NCBI GenBank assembly: GCA_021604825.1
Contig: BQJS01000069.1
Location: 1 to 21,564, forward strand
DNA: 21,564 nt
Reading direction: 5' to 3'
Origin: Phycisphaerae bacterium
Lineage (GTDB): Bacteria; Planctomycetota; Phycisphaerae; UBA1845
Position numbers and translations under genes: made by a program. The notes below the pieces were generated by a model. That model ran no database searches. It saw nothing but the letters and a program-made list of their open reading frames with translations, and was not told where the DNA came from. Below are positions 14,834-21,374 of the stretch, piece by piece. Numbering within the stretch: the first letter of the stretch is position 1; each line of letters begins with the position of its first letter.

Positions 14834-14902
14834 GATTCAACCCTTGATCAGCAATTTAAGCTGATATGCACTGCCAGCCGCTCTCGCGACCGAACGATTT
14901 CA

Positions 14903-14933
14903 CCTTCGAATTTCTACTACCCTTCGGACTTCT
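14903..14933 (-). repeat. Diverged duplication across the rpsQ stop codon (18-bp period)
   Basis: CCTTCGAATTTCT (14903-14915) and CCTTCGGACTTCT (14921-14933) match at 11 of 13 bases, 18 bases apart. The second encodes the last rpsQ codons; the first is its in-frame copy beyond the stop, so the coding strand reads K-S-E-G-stop-stop-K-F-E-G. The stop is doubled (TAG at 14917-14919 and 14914-14916). Confidence 0.5.
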
Positions 14934-15195
14934 GAATGATGCGCACCAAACGCCATGACTTCTGCTTGGAAATTGGGCGACACGCCATCACTTCGACGAG
15001 ATCGCCAACATGCGCCTCGTTATTGGCATCATGGGCGTGCAACGTCGTACTCCGCTTGATGATCTTCCCATACTTGGGGTGCGGCCTGGAGTAGCTGTTC
15101 GTCACCTTGATCGTCTTGTCTCGAGTATCCGACACGACGACGCCTTGACGAACGCGACGACTGCTTCGCTCTTCAGATGTTTGTTCTACTGACAT
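14917..15195 (-). CDS. rpsQ: 30S ribosomal protein S17
   Basis: S17 is an early-binding OB-fold protein of the 30S body. The 92 residues contain 'RRVRQGVVVSDTRDKTIKV', 'HPKYGKIIKRSTTLHAHD', 'AHVGDLVEVMACRPISKQKS' and 'WRLVRII', all typical, with a slightly longer polar N-terminus ('SVEQTSEERSS'). The ATG at 15195 has GAAGG upstream. It stands between rpmC and rplN as in the standard S10 operon and ends with two tandem TAG codons. Confidence 0.98.
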   Translation of the reverse strand: MSVEQTSEERSSRRVRQGVVVSDTRDKTIKVTNSYSRPHPKYGKIIKRSTTLHAHDANNEAHVGDLVEVMACRPISKQKSWRLVRIIQKSEG

Positions 15196-15245
15196 CGTTG
15201 ACCTTCTCCGACTTCAAAATCAAACAGCCAAATCCACTTGAACAT

Positions 15246-15267
15246 GTTTGAGTAACCTCACCCAAAC
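15246..15267 (-). other. Hairpin in the rpmC-rpsQ spacer
   Basis: GTTTGAGT (15246-15253) and ACCCAAAC (15260-15267) pair over 8 positions on the coding strand, with one G-U pair and a 6-nt loop. No T-run follows. Possible processing or leader element ahead of rpsQ. Confidence 0.35.
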
Positions 15268-15288
15268 GTCTTAATCCGATCGGAACGC

Positions 15289-15534
15289 CTACCCTTTCTG
15301 ATGGGTGGCGATCGCCTCCAAGTGGTATTGCTTTTGCTCTATGCTCGTTTCACCGCGTTCGTTCATCACCGTGAACACGCGAGCGATGTCACGCTTCGTA
15401 TGGGTAATGCGGTTTGGGTTCTCGAGCTTTTCGGTGACGGCTTGAGCCCGCAATTCAAACAAATGGCGACGCAAACGATCTAGCTCGTTGTGCAACTCGT
15501 CAGTCTTCATTTCGCGAAATTCTGAAATCTTCAT
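15289..15534 (-). CDS. rpmC: 50S ribosomal protein L29
   Basis: L29 lies at the exit tunnel near the docking site for SRP and trigger factor. The 81-residue product starts 'MKISEFREMKTDELHNELD' and contains the core 'RRHLFELRAQAVTEKLENPN' and 'HTKRDIARVFTVMNERG', then a short extra tail. The frame is open upstream to a TTG at 15558, but the ATG at 15534 with AGGTG just upstream and the family N-terminus decide the start. The spacer to rplP is 96 bases. Confidence 0.97.
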   Translation of the reverse strand: MKISEFREMKTDELHNELDRLRRHLFELRAQAVTEKLENPNRITHTKRDIARVFTVMNERGETSIEQKQYHLEAIATHQKG

Positions 15535-15630
15535 CGCACCTGCCCAAAAACTTGCCAACCGCTAATAGCAACCGAGGACGCCATCATTTGGCACTCGCTC
15601 GACGCCCAAATCAAACCCACTGATTACCTA

Positions 15631-16050
15631 TCAAACTTCGTGGCGTCGTTTCACAAACCGACACCGATACGGCATCTTCGCACTAATCCTAGCCAATGCC
15701 TGGCGAGCAACGCCTTCTTCCACGCCGCCGATTTCATACAGCATGGTGCCTGCTCGAACGCATGCCACCCACGCCTCAGGCTCGCCCTTTCCCTTACCCA
15801 TACGGGTTTCAAGGGGCTTGGACGTGATCGACTTGTGCGGAAAAATCCGGATGTAGACCTTACCTTGGCGATGCAAAAAGTGCGTCGCAGCGATTCGGCC
15901 CGCTTCAATCTGCCGGGCAGTAATCCAACCAGGCTCAAGCACCTGAATACCGAATTCGCCATACGAAACCGTATTGCCACGTGTGGCCCGCGGACGAATT
16001 TTGCCGCGCTGCGACTTACGGAACTTTACTCTTTTGGGCATCAACGCCAT
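15631..16050 (-). CDS. rplP: 50S ribosomal protein L16
   Basis: L16 organises the A-site side of the large subunit. The 139 residues start '[20 protein letters not shown]' and show '[20 protein letters not shown]', '[20 protein letters not shown]', '[20 protein letters not shown]' and '[20 protein letters not shown]', all characteristic. The ATG at 16050 has GGAG nine bases upstream; Met4 is a less likely start. It sits between rpsC and rpmC as usual. Confidence 0.98.
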   Translation of the reverse strand: MALMPKRVKFRKSQRGKIRPRATRGNTVSYGEFGIQVLEPGWITARQIEAGRIAATHFLHRQGKVYIRIFPHKSITSKPLETRMGKGKGEPEAWVACVRAGTMLYEIGGVEEGVARQALARISAKMPYRCRFVKRRHEV

Positions 16051-16078
16051 CGGTCAACTCTCCGAATCGTATATCTGA

Positions 16079-16101
16079 TCAGCCGATATCTGCCCGGCTG
16101 A
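16079..16101 (-). other. 7-bp hairpin in the rpsC-rplP spacer
   Basis: TCAGCCG (16079-16085), 9-nt loop, CGGCTGA (16095-16101); a perfect stem starting about 10 bases after the rpsC stop. No T-run follows, so an RNA stability or processing element is more likely than a terminator. Confidence 0.4.
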
Positions 16102-16111
16102 ACTTGATCTG

Positions 16112-16807
16112 CTATCCACGCTTCCCGCGGAATTCTCGTCTTTGCGGAGCGGCTTCGATCGCGGTCTCATGACCATAGCGACCTTTGTACAACCAAACCT
16201 TTACGCCGATCGTGCCATATGTGGTGCGGCTGATCGCGTATCCATAGTCAACGTGCGCCTGCAACGTGTGCAGCGGAATCGAACCACGAATCAGTTTTTC
16301 TTTGCGGGCCATCTCTGCCCCACCCAAGCGACCCGACACCATGATCTTGACGCCAAGCACACCTGTCGCCATCGCACTTTCGGCACGCTGCTTCAGCACG
16401 CGGCGGAAACCGGCACGCTTCTTGAGCTGCTCGGAGATCGACTCAGCCACCAATTGCGCATCGCGATCGGGGGCTTTGATCTCCATGATATTCACGGTGA
16501 TCTTACGATCGATCAGGTCTTCCAACGCTTCCTTGAGTTTGTCGACCTCAGCCCCCTTGGGACCGATGACCAAACCAGGACGGGCTGTATGCAACACGAC
16601 CTTCACGTCGTTACGGGTGCGATCAATATTGACCCGCGACACCGCCGCGTATGGGGGCCGGCGATTCAACCGCTGATCGATAAACTTGCGAATCGCAAAA
16701 TCCTCACCGAGAAATTCACCAAACGCAGCCTTGGGGGCGTACCAACGTGAACGCCACTCCTCGGTAATACCGACGCGAAATCCCAGTGGATGAATCTTCT
16801 GTCCCAC
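16112..16807 (-). CDS. rpsC: 30S ribosomal protein S3
   Basis: S3 forms the mRNA entry pore with S4 and S5. The 231 residues start 'MGQKIHPLGFRVGITEEWRS'. The KH domain has its G82-P-K-G85 loop ('RPGLVIGPKGAEVDKLK'), followed by the C-terminal domain 'VLGVKIMVSGRLGGAEMARK' and 'HVDYGYAISRTTYGTIGVKV'. The start is GTG at 16807 with GGAG six bases upstream; an overlapping ATG lies in another frame. The 188-base spacer before it contains a terminator-like hairpin. Confidence 0.98.
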   Translation of the reverse strand: MGQKIHPLGFRVGITEEWRSRWYAPKAAFGEFLGEDFAIRKFIDQRLNRRPPYAAVSRVNIDRTRNDVKVVLHTARPGLVIGPKGAEVDKLKEALEDLIDRKITVNIMEIKAPDRDAQLVAESISEQLKKRAGFRRVLKQRAESAMATGVLGVKIMVSGRLGGAEMARKEKLIRGSIPLHTLQAHVDYGYAISRTTYGTIGVKVWLYKGRYGHETAIEAAPQRREFRGKRG

Positions 16808-16845
16808 GACATACTCCGCTCGCCGTCGCGCCCGACAGCAGCAAG

Positions 16846-16888
16846 AAAAACGGTCACCCCCAAAAGCTCGGTGCGTTCCGACTGGGGG
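16846..16888 (-). terminator. Terminator/attenuator-like hairpin between rplV and rpsC
   Basis: On the minus strand CCCCCA (16888-16883) pairs perfectly with TGGGGG (16862-16857). An inner CGG/CCG pairing is possible. Six bases later comes a run of five T (16850-16846). It lies inside the S10 cluster, 40 bases before the rpsC start. Because essential genes follow, partial read-through (attenuation) is more plausible than full termination. The 6-nt gap before the T-run weakens the call. Confidence 0.45.
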
Positions 16889-16969
16889 AGTTGTTCCTTT
16901 ATCTAAGTGCCGCCCAACGAAACTAGGCGACCTTCAAATCATCGTTCCAAACAATCGACCGACTCATAC

Positions 16970-16998
16970 CTATCGCTCGGCCCTATCTATCTGCCCTA
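16970..16998 (-). repeat. Diverged 13-bp repeat at the rplV stop codon
   Basis: TCTATCTGCCCTA (16986-16998) includes the rplV stop; adjacent TCGCTCGGCCCTA (16973-16985) matches it at 10 of 13 bases. A still weaker third unit ends with the CTA at 16970-16972. TAG therefore recurs at 13-base steps on the coding strand and falls in all three frames. Less secure than the repeats at rplN and rplW. Confidence 0.45.
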
Positions 16999-17355
16999 CC
17001 GCTCAGCGACCTTGATGATCATGTGGCAGGTGCGCTTGGCGATCGGATGGGCTCTGCCGCGATCCTTCGGACGGAACCGACGAAAATACGGACCGCCATC
17101 GACACGGGATTCGCTGATAAACAGACGCTTCATGTCAGCCTCTTGCTCATCCGCATTGACCATCGCCGATTTCAGGACGGCAGCCATAAACATCGCGGAG
17201 CGCTGGTGCTGAAACCGCAGCATATCGAGGGCTTCGTTGCAATCCATCCCTCGAATCATATCTGCTATGAGACGCGCTTTTCGATCGCTTATGCGTGCAT
17301 ACCGATGGGATGCTCGCCATTCTTTTCGCCCTGTTTCGGTTGCTTGCTCAGCCAT
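16996..17355 (-). CDS. rplV: 50S ribosomal protein L22
   Basis: L22 lines the peptide exit tunnel and can affect macrolide action and nascent-chain stalling. The 119 residues show 'WRASHRYARISDRKARLIAD', 'GMDCNEALDMLRFQHQRSA' and the C-terminal beta-hairpin region 'VDGGPYFRRFRPKDRGRAHP' followed by 'IAKRTCHMIIKV'. Length is normal. The ATG at 17355 has TAGG seven bases upstream. Its stop falls in a decayed 13-bp repeat. Confidence 0.98.
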   Translation of the reverse strand: MAEQATETGRKEWRASHRYARISDRKARLIADMIRGMDCNEALDMLRFQHQRSAMFMAAVLKSAMVNADEQEADMKRLFISESRVDGGPYFRRFRPKDRGRAHPIAKRTCHMIIKVAER

Positions 17356-17477
17356 GATTCAACCTACTGTTCTAAGTGCGTCTTACTAAACTCAACGAAC
17401 CTCATTTACCTGATAGCCATTGCCAAGCACTGCCTACCGAATCGAACCGGCGAGCCACGCTGCCCAACGCAACAGCA

Positions 17478-17747
17478 CTACTTTCTCTTGCCTGCTCCGT
17501 GACCACGATAGGTTCTGGTCGGGCTAAACTCACCCAACTTGTGACCCACCATGTCTTCCGTGATCGTCACCGGCAAAAATGTCCGGCCGTTATGGACTTC
17601 AAACTTCTGCCCGATGAATTCAGGAACGATCGTGCAGCGTCGTGCCCATGTCCGAATCGGAACAAAGCTATTGGTCTGTTTCGCCTGCATCACCTTAACG
17701 AAGAGTTTCTCTTCTACGTGCGGGCCTTTTTTCTGTGAACGAGCCAT
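17478..17747 (-). CDS. rpsS: 30S ribosomal protein S19
   Basis: S19 is in the 30S head and contacts S13 and the A-site finger of 23S rRNA. The 89 residues contain '[19 protein letters not shown]', '[20 protein letters not shown]', '[20 protein letters not shown]' and '[13 protein letters not shown]', all canonical. The ATG at 17747 has a strong GGAAGG upstream. It lies 147 bases after rplB and 122 before rplV; neither spacer holds an obvious gene. Confidence 0.98.
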   Translation of the reverse strand: MARSQKKGPHVEEKLFVKVMQAKQTNSFVPIRTWARRCTIVPEFIGQKFEVHNGRTFLPVTITEDMVGHKLGEFSPTRTYRGHGAGKRK

Positions 17748-17894
17748 AGCCTACCTTCCACCGTTTCTAGGGGCGGTGTCATTCGTTCCGGCATTGCAAA
17801 TCGCAGTTCGACGCCTCAACGTCGCATACGACTTGATCTAGCCTGACGATCAACTATTGGAAACGCAACCTCGCGGAAACGTCACTACCAAAGA

Positions 17895-18761
17895 TTACTT
17901 CTTGGGCAATACGAGCTGCCCGTAACGCCGACTCTTTCGCCGACGTAGAATTCTATTATTGGAAATCTTGCGGGGACTTCGGGTTCGTCCACCTTTGGCC
18001 AACTTCCCAGTCGGACTACAAGGATGACGACCACCTCCGCTTCGACCCTCACCACCACCCAACGGGTGCGCGACGGGGTTCTTAGCCGTACCACGAACAC
18101 GAGGACGACGCCCCATGTGTCGCATTCGACCAGCTTTTCCGACCCGAAGGTTCTGGTGATCGACGTTGCCAATCTGGCCAATCGTCGCCCGACACTCCAC
18201 GCGTACCTGACGCATTTCGCCGGATGGCATGACCAACGTCGCCCAATCACCTTCGCGGGCCAACAATCGGCACGATGAACCAGCACTGCGTGCCAGTTTG
18301 CCACCCTGACCGATGTTCAATTCGATATTGTGAACATCCATACCAACCGGGATGTTCTTAAGCGGCATGGCGTTGCCAACTCTTGGCTCAACACCGGGGC
18401 CACTCTCAACCGTATAGCCAGCCTCCACTCCCACAGGAGCAAGGATGTAAGCTTTTTCACCGTCGGTGTATTTCACCAAAGCGATGTGACAGGTGCGATT
18501 CGGATCATATTCGACCGACGCAACCTCACCGACGACACCGTCTTTGCGGCGCTTGAAATCGATGACGCGATAAATCTTGCGAGCACCACCACCGCGATGC
18601 CTTGCGGTGATCTTGCCATGGTGGTTGCGACCACCGTGCTTACGCAATCGCTGCGTCAGCGATTTTTCGGGACGCTTCTTCGTGTCCGTCAACTCAGCAT
18701 AGTCATTGACCGACGACTTGCGACGCCCCGGAGAAGTTGGCTTGTATACTTTTACACCCAT
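17895..18761 (-). CDS. rplB: 50S ribosomal protein L2
   Basis: L2 is needed for subunit association and lies near the peptidyl-transferase centre. The 288 residues start '[17 protein letters not shown]' and include '[19 protein letters not shown]', '[20 protein letters not shown]', '[20 protein letters not shown]' and the hallmark '[20 protein letters not shown]', containing the conserved His of the catalytic-region loop. The ATG at 18761 is preferred over an adjacent TTG; AGGG lies seven bases upstream. It follows rplW as in all S10 operons. Confidence 0.98.
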   Translation of the reverse strand: MGVKVYKPTSPGRRKSSVNDYAELTDTKKRPEKSLTQRLRKHGGRNHHGKITARHRGGGARKIYRVIDFKRRKDGVVGEVASVEYDPNRTCHIALVKYTDGEKAYILAPVGVEAGYTVESGPGVEPRVGNAMPLKNIPVGMDVHNIELNIGQGGKLARSAGSSCRLLAREGDWATLVMPSGEMRQVRVECRATIGQIGNVDHQNLRVGKAGRMRHMGRRPRVRGTAKNPVAHPLGGGEGRSGGGRHPCSPTGKLAKGGRTRSPRKISNNRILRRRKSRRYGQLVLPKK

Positions 18762-18830
18762 CAAACTGCCCTATTCGTTTCGGCTGGCAACTCTTACCCA
18801 CCAGCCTTGCTTATGAGTCAAAAACCCAGA

Positions 18831-18875
18831 AGAGATCGACTTAGCAGAGATCGACCTAAAAGAGATCAATATGCG
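18831..18875 (-). repeat. 15-bp tandem repeat across the rplW stop codon
   Basis: AGAGATCGACTTAGC (18831-18845) and AGAGATCGACCTAAA (18846-18860) match at 12 of 15; AGAGATCAATATGCG (18861-18875) shares the first seven bases and is the rplW 3' end. The middle unit holds the rplW stop (18856-18858). Because 15 is a multiple of three, the coding strand reads IDLF-stop, VDLC-stop, VDLF in the same frame: the C-terminus and its stop have been copied in frame. Confidence 0.88.
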
Positions 18876-19167
18876 ATCCCGGATCAAGCGTGACGACTGC
18901 CTTCTTCCAATCAGCGGTTTTCCCCATCTTGAATTTGTGACGACGGGCCTTACCCACATGATTCGCAGTGCGAACGCTCAACACTTTGACGTTGTAGATC
19001 TTTTCGATGGCCTGCTTGATCGCGGGCTTGGATGCTGTCGGATGCACTTCAAATGCAAACGAACCACCCCGCGCCTTTTGCGACTTGGTCGCATCGTAAT
19101 GCGAGGTCGACTGGTGCGTACCCTTTTCGGTCACGAGCGGCTTCTTTATGACGTGGTAAATATCCAT
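18856..19167 (-). CDS. rplW: 50S ribosomal protein L23
   Basis: L23 sits at the exit tunnel and docks trigger factor and SRP. The 103-residue protein starts 'MDIYHVIKKPLVTEKGTH' and has 'FAFEVHPTASKPAIKQAIEK', 'IYNVKVLSVRTANHVGKARR' and 'DWKKAVVTLDPG' with a 'SHIDLF' end. The frame opens at a TTG at 19176, but the ATG at 19167 fits the family start. The ribosome-binding site is weak and the 108-base spacer to rplD is rich in GTTTG-like words. The end is duplicated downstream. Confidence 0.97.
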   Translation of the reverse strand: MDIYHVIKKPLVTEKGTHQSTSHYDATKSQKARGGSFAFEVHPTASKPAIKQAIEKIYNVKVLSVRTANHVGKARRHKFKMGKTADWKKAVVTLDPGSHIDLF

Positions 19168-19275
19168 CGCATCCAATTCAAACGAAAAACAAACTCAATC
19201 GACAAACTTCAAACACCAACAAGCAAACATCAACGAAAAGAACCGCAAGGAGAAACGAATCCCCTGCGGCTCGAA

Positions 19276-19923
19276 TTATTCTTCTGCGTCTTGACGGAGA
19301 CGGACCGGATCATTCTTGAGACAATTAAACGCATCCATGCTCATAACGAGCTTGGCGCGGCGAAGCACATCGTAAGCATTCAAGTTGCGTACGCATCGCA
19401 CTTCAGTCTTCGGAATGTTGCGACCCGACAAAAACAGGTTGCGGTTTTCGCCACGAAGAGCCACAACGCAACCGCGATCGACACCGAGCGACGAGAGCAT
19501 TGCGGCAAACGCCTTGGTCTGCGGCTTGTCCATGCTCAATCCATCAACGATCGCAACTTCACCGGCTTTCAACTTAGCCAGGATCGCGGAGTTGCGGGCC
19601 AATCGCCGCATCTTCTTGGGAAGATCCTGCGAGTAATTCTGACGTCCCTTGGCAAAGGCAACACCTCCACCGCGACGAACACATGTTCGAATCGCGCCAG
19701 CACGAGCGCGACCCGTACCTTTTTGGCGATAGAGCTTTTTCGTCGAGCCCGAAACCATCGCACGACTTTTGGTCGCCGAGGTATTCTGGCGACGATTCGC
19801 CTGGTACATGACGACCGCCTGCTTAAGCAGCTTGGGACGCACGCGACCACCCAGGACAGCCGGGTCAATCGACTCGGTTCCGCTGGCGTTGCCATCCATC
19901 TTGTATACAGGGACTTCAATCAT
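19276..19923 (-). CDS. rplD: 50S ribosomal protein L4
   Basis: L4 reaches into the exit tunnel and in E. coli also represses the S10 operon. The 215 residues show 'MIEVPVYKMDGNASGTESID', 'QANRRQNTSATKSRAMVSGS', the tunnel loop 'TKKLYRQKGTGRARAGAIRT', 'RRGGGVAFAKGRQNYSQDLP' and 'RNLNAYDVLRRAKLVMS'. Length is near normal. The ATG at 19923 has only a weak ribosome-binding site. A hairpin lies in the spacer after rplC. Confidence 0.98.
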   Translation of the reverse strand: MIEVPVYKMDGNASGTESIDPAVLGGRVRPKLLKQAVVMYQANRRQNTSATKSRAMVSGSTKKLYRQKGTGRARAGAIRTCVRRGGGVAFAKGRQNYSQDLPKKMRRLARNSAILAKLKAGEVAIVDGLSMDKPQTKAFAAMLSSLGVDRGCVVALRGENRNLFLSGRNIPKTEVRCVRNLNAYDVLRRAKLVMSMDAFNCLKNDPVRLRQDAEE

Positions 19924-19964
19924 TTCAGCGATTTCCGCAATCTAAAACTTCTACAAACCAAACA

Positions 19965-19996
19965 AGCCGAAGAAGGCCTCAGTAGGCTCTCCGGCT
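19965..19996 (-). promoter_or_regulatory. Hairpin in the rplC-rplD spacer
   Basis: On the minus strand AGCCGGAGAG pairs with the segment ending TTCTTCGGCT over 10 positions, two or three being G-U, and CCT/AGG extends the stem around an ACTG loop. It is followed by a T/G-rich stretch (TTGTTTGGTTTGT) rather than a clean T-run. A weak terminator or attenuator, or a site for control of rplD, is possible. Confidence 0.4.
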
Positions 19997-20010
19997 TTGC
20001 TATTTCTTCA

Positions 20011-20661
20011 TCAACCTTTGGTCTTCGCTTGGCGCACAAAAAGGAGCCCGCCATTGGGCCCCGGTACGCTGCCCTTCACGAGCAACAGGTTGTTCTCTTT
20101 ATCAACGGCGACGAGCTCAAGACACCGCTCTGTCTTGCGGGCGTGCCCCATGTGACCACCCATTTTCTTGCCCTTTTTAATATTGCGGCCTGTACCAAGG
20201 TTGGCATGACCACCAATACTACCGGGACTACGGTGCTTGCGTTCCACACCGTGCGAAGCGGGTTGACCACCAAAACCCCAGCGCTTCATCGCGCCAGCAA
20301 AACCCTTACCTTTGGTGGTTCCGACAACGTCAACATACTTGACTTCGCCTTCTTCAAACACGCCCACCGTGATCACGTCGCCCAGTTCAGCCGACGGCTC
20401 ATCAGCCAGGCGAATCTCGCGAACGTTGCGCTTCGGGCCAGTGCCTGCTTTGCCGGCATGACCGATGTGCGGCATGGTTGAACGGTGCGGCTTGACATCT
20501 TCAAACCCGATCTGCACGGCGTTGTAACCGTCGCTCTCAATATTTTTGACTTGAAGAACGGTACACGGCCCGGCCTGCATCACCGTCACGGGCGTCACAT
20601 CACCCGCTTCGTCAATGACGCGCGTCATGCCAACTTTTTTTGCCAAGAGCGACGGGATCAT
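20011..20661 (-). CDS. rplC: 50S ribosomal protein L3
   Basis: L3 is an assembly initiator whose loop approaches the peptidyl-transferase centre. The 216 residues start 'MIPSLLAKKVGMTRVIDEAG' and include 'VTPVTVMQAGPCTVLQVKN', 'VDVVGTTKGKGFAGAMKRWG', 'GQPASHGVERKHRSPGSIGG' and 'KKMGGHMGHARKTERCLEL'. Length is normal. The ATG at 20661 has AAGTAAGG upstream. The rpsJ-rplC gap is 65 bases. Confidence 0.98.
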   Translation of the reverse strand: MIPSLLAKKVGMTRVIDEAGDVTPVTVMQAGPCTVLQVKNIESDGYNAVQIGFEDVKPHRSTMPHIGHAGKAGTGPKRNVREIRLADEPSAELGDVITVGVFEEGEVKYVDVVGTTKGKGFAGAMKRWGFGGQPASHGVERKHRSPGSIGGHANLGTGRNIKKGKKMGGHMGHARKTERCLELVAVDKENNLLLVKGSVPGPNGGLLFVRQAKTKG

Positions 20662-20726
20662 AATGCCTTACTTCTTTCTAACTATCACATGCCCAAAACG
20701 ATCGGGCCAAATATCAATAACCGTAA

Positions 20727-21038
20727 TTACGTCTTGATCTTGATGAACACACCGGCTGGCACAACCAATCGGTTCAGCGCCTCAATCGTCCGAGCGGTTG
20801 GCTCGAAGATTTGAATCAAGCGCTTGTGCGTTCTCATCTCAAACTGTTCGCGGGACTTCTTATCGATGTGCGGTCCACGCAGCACCGTGTAACGCTCGAC
20901 CCGCGTGGGCAGCGGAACCGGACCAGAGACCCGACCGGCAGTACGCCTTGCATGCTCAACAATCTCAGCCGCGGACTTATCCAGCGAACGATGATCGTAG
21001 GCTTCCATCCGAATTCGAATTTGCTCGTTGCCTGCCAC
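20727..21038 (-). CDS. rpsJ: 30S ribosomal protein S10
   Basis: S10 is in the 30S head and, as NusE, joins transcription antitermination complexes. The 103 residues contain '[20 protein letters not shown]', '[20 protein letters not shown]' and '[20 protein letters not shown]', all canonical. The frame is open upstream to 21104, but GTG at 21038 is chosen because GAGGT lies five bases before it and the product then begins '[16 protein letters not shown]', the expected length. It is the first gene of the block, about 140 bases downstream of a strong promoter candidate. Confidence 0.97.
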   Translation of the reverse strand: MAGNEQIRIRMEAYDHRSLDKSAAEIVEHARRTAGRVSGPVPLPTRVERYTVLRGPHIDKKSREQFEMRTHKRLIQIFEPTARTIEALNRLVVPAGVFIKIKT

Positions 21039-21187
21039 CGATACCTCTAAACTCTGACCGAACGATGTTCCGGCAGCCGACGAAACCCCCAACTGGGCGG
21101 GCAACTTCGGGCCTTAGAATCGCCGTAAGGCCAATAAAATCAAACAGTTCCCTTTAGATCTGCCATTCAGATCGTTCGAGTCGGGCG
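21039..21187 (-). promoter_or_regulatory. rpsJ: Structured leader of the S10 operon
   Basis: Between the promoter and rpsJ lie two perfect hairpins: GATCTG/CAGATC (21157-21173, 5-nt loop) and GGCCTTA/TAAGGCC (21110-21132, 9-nt loop). In E. coli the S10 leader is the L4-controlled attenuator; this leader has similar length, but I see no sequence match to that element and no T-run after either stem. Control by a ribosomal protein is therefore inference. Confidence 0.5.
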
Positions 21188-21215
21188 AGGATACCCATTC
21201 CGAAATCATTGTCAA
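21188..21215 (-). promoter_or_regulatory. Sigma70-type promoter of the S10 operon
   Basis: On the minus strand a perfect -35 TTGACA (21215-21210) is followed after 16 bases by -10 TATCCT (21193-21188, 4/6). The start site would be near 21181, giving a leader of about 142 nt before the GTG of rpsJ. Its position directly upstream of the first gene of the ribosomal block supports the call. Confidence 0.65.
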
Positions 21216-21374
21216 CGGGACCAAAGGTAGAAAAACGCTTTGAAAGGCTGATATTGCTATCCCGCCGTCAGACCCATCGGCCCCGAGCGAGCGATGCTGA
21301 TCGAATTCGTGCGACTGGGCCAGCGACGTGTCGGCAAACTACGCAATCGGGGCAACCATATGGGGTGGGAAAGT

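Noticed and set aside
18871..20481. Plus-strand 536-codon frame as a real gene
   Set aside because: It lies wholly antisense to the well-identified rplC, rplD and rplW, its product is low-complexity and family-less, and no ribosome-binding site supports the start. Kept only as a low-interest observation.
21039..21104. N-terminal extension of S10 by 22 codons to the start at 21104
   Set aside because: A ribosome-binding site sits just before GTG 21038, and the product from there has the normal S10 length. The extension would also contain the leader region.
21157..21190. tRNA-like T-loop (GTTCGAGTC) upstream of rpsJ
   Set aside because: The flanking bases do not form a T-stem, and no anticodon arm or acceptor stem can be drawn.
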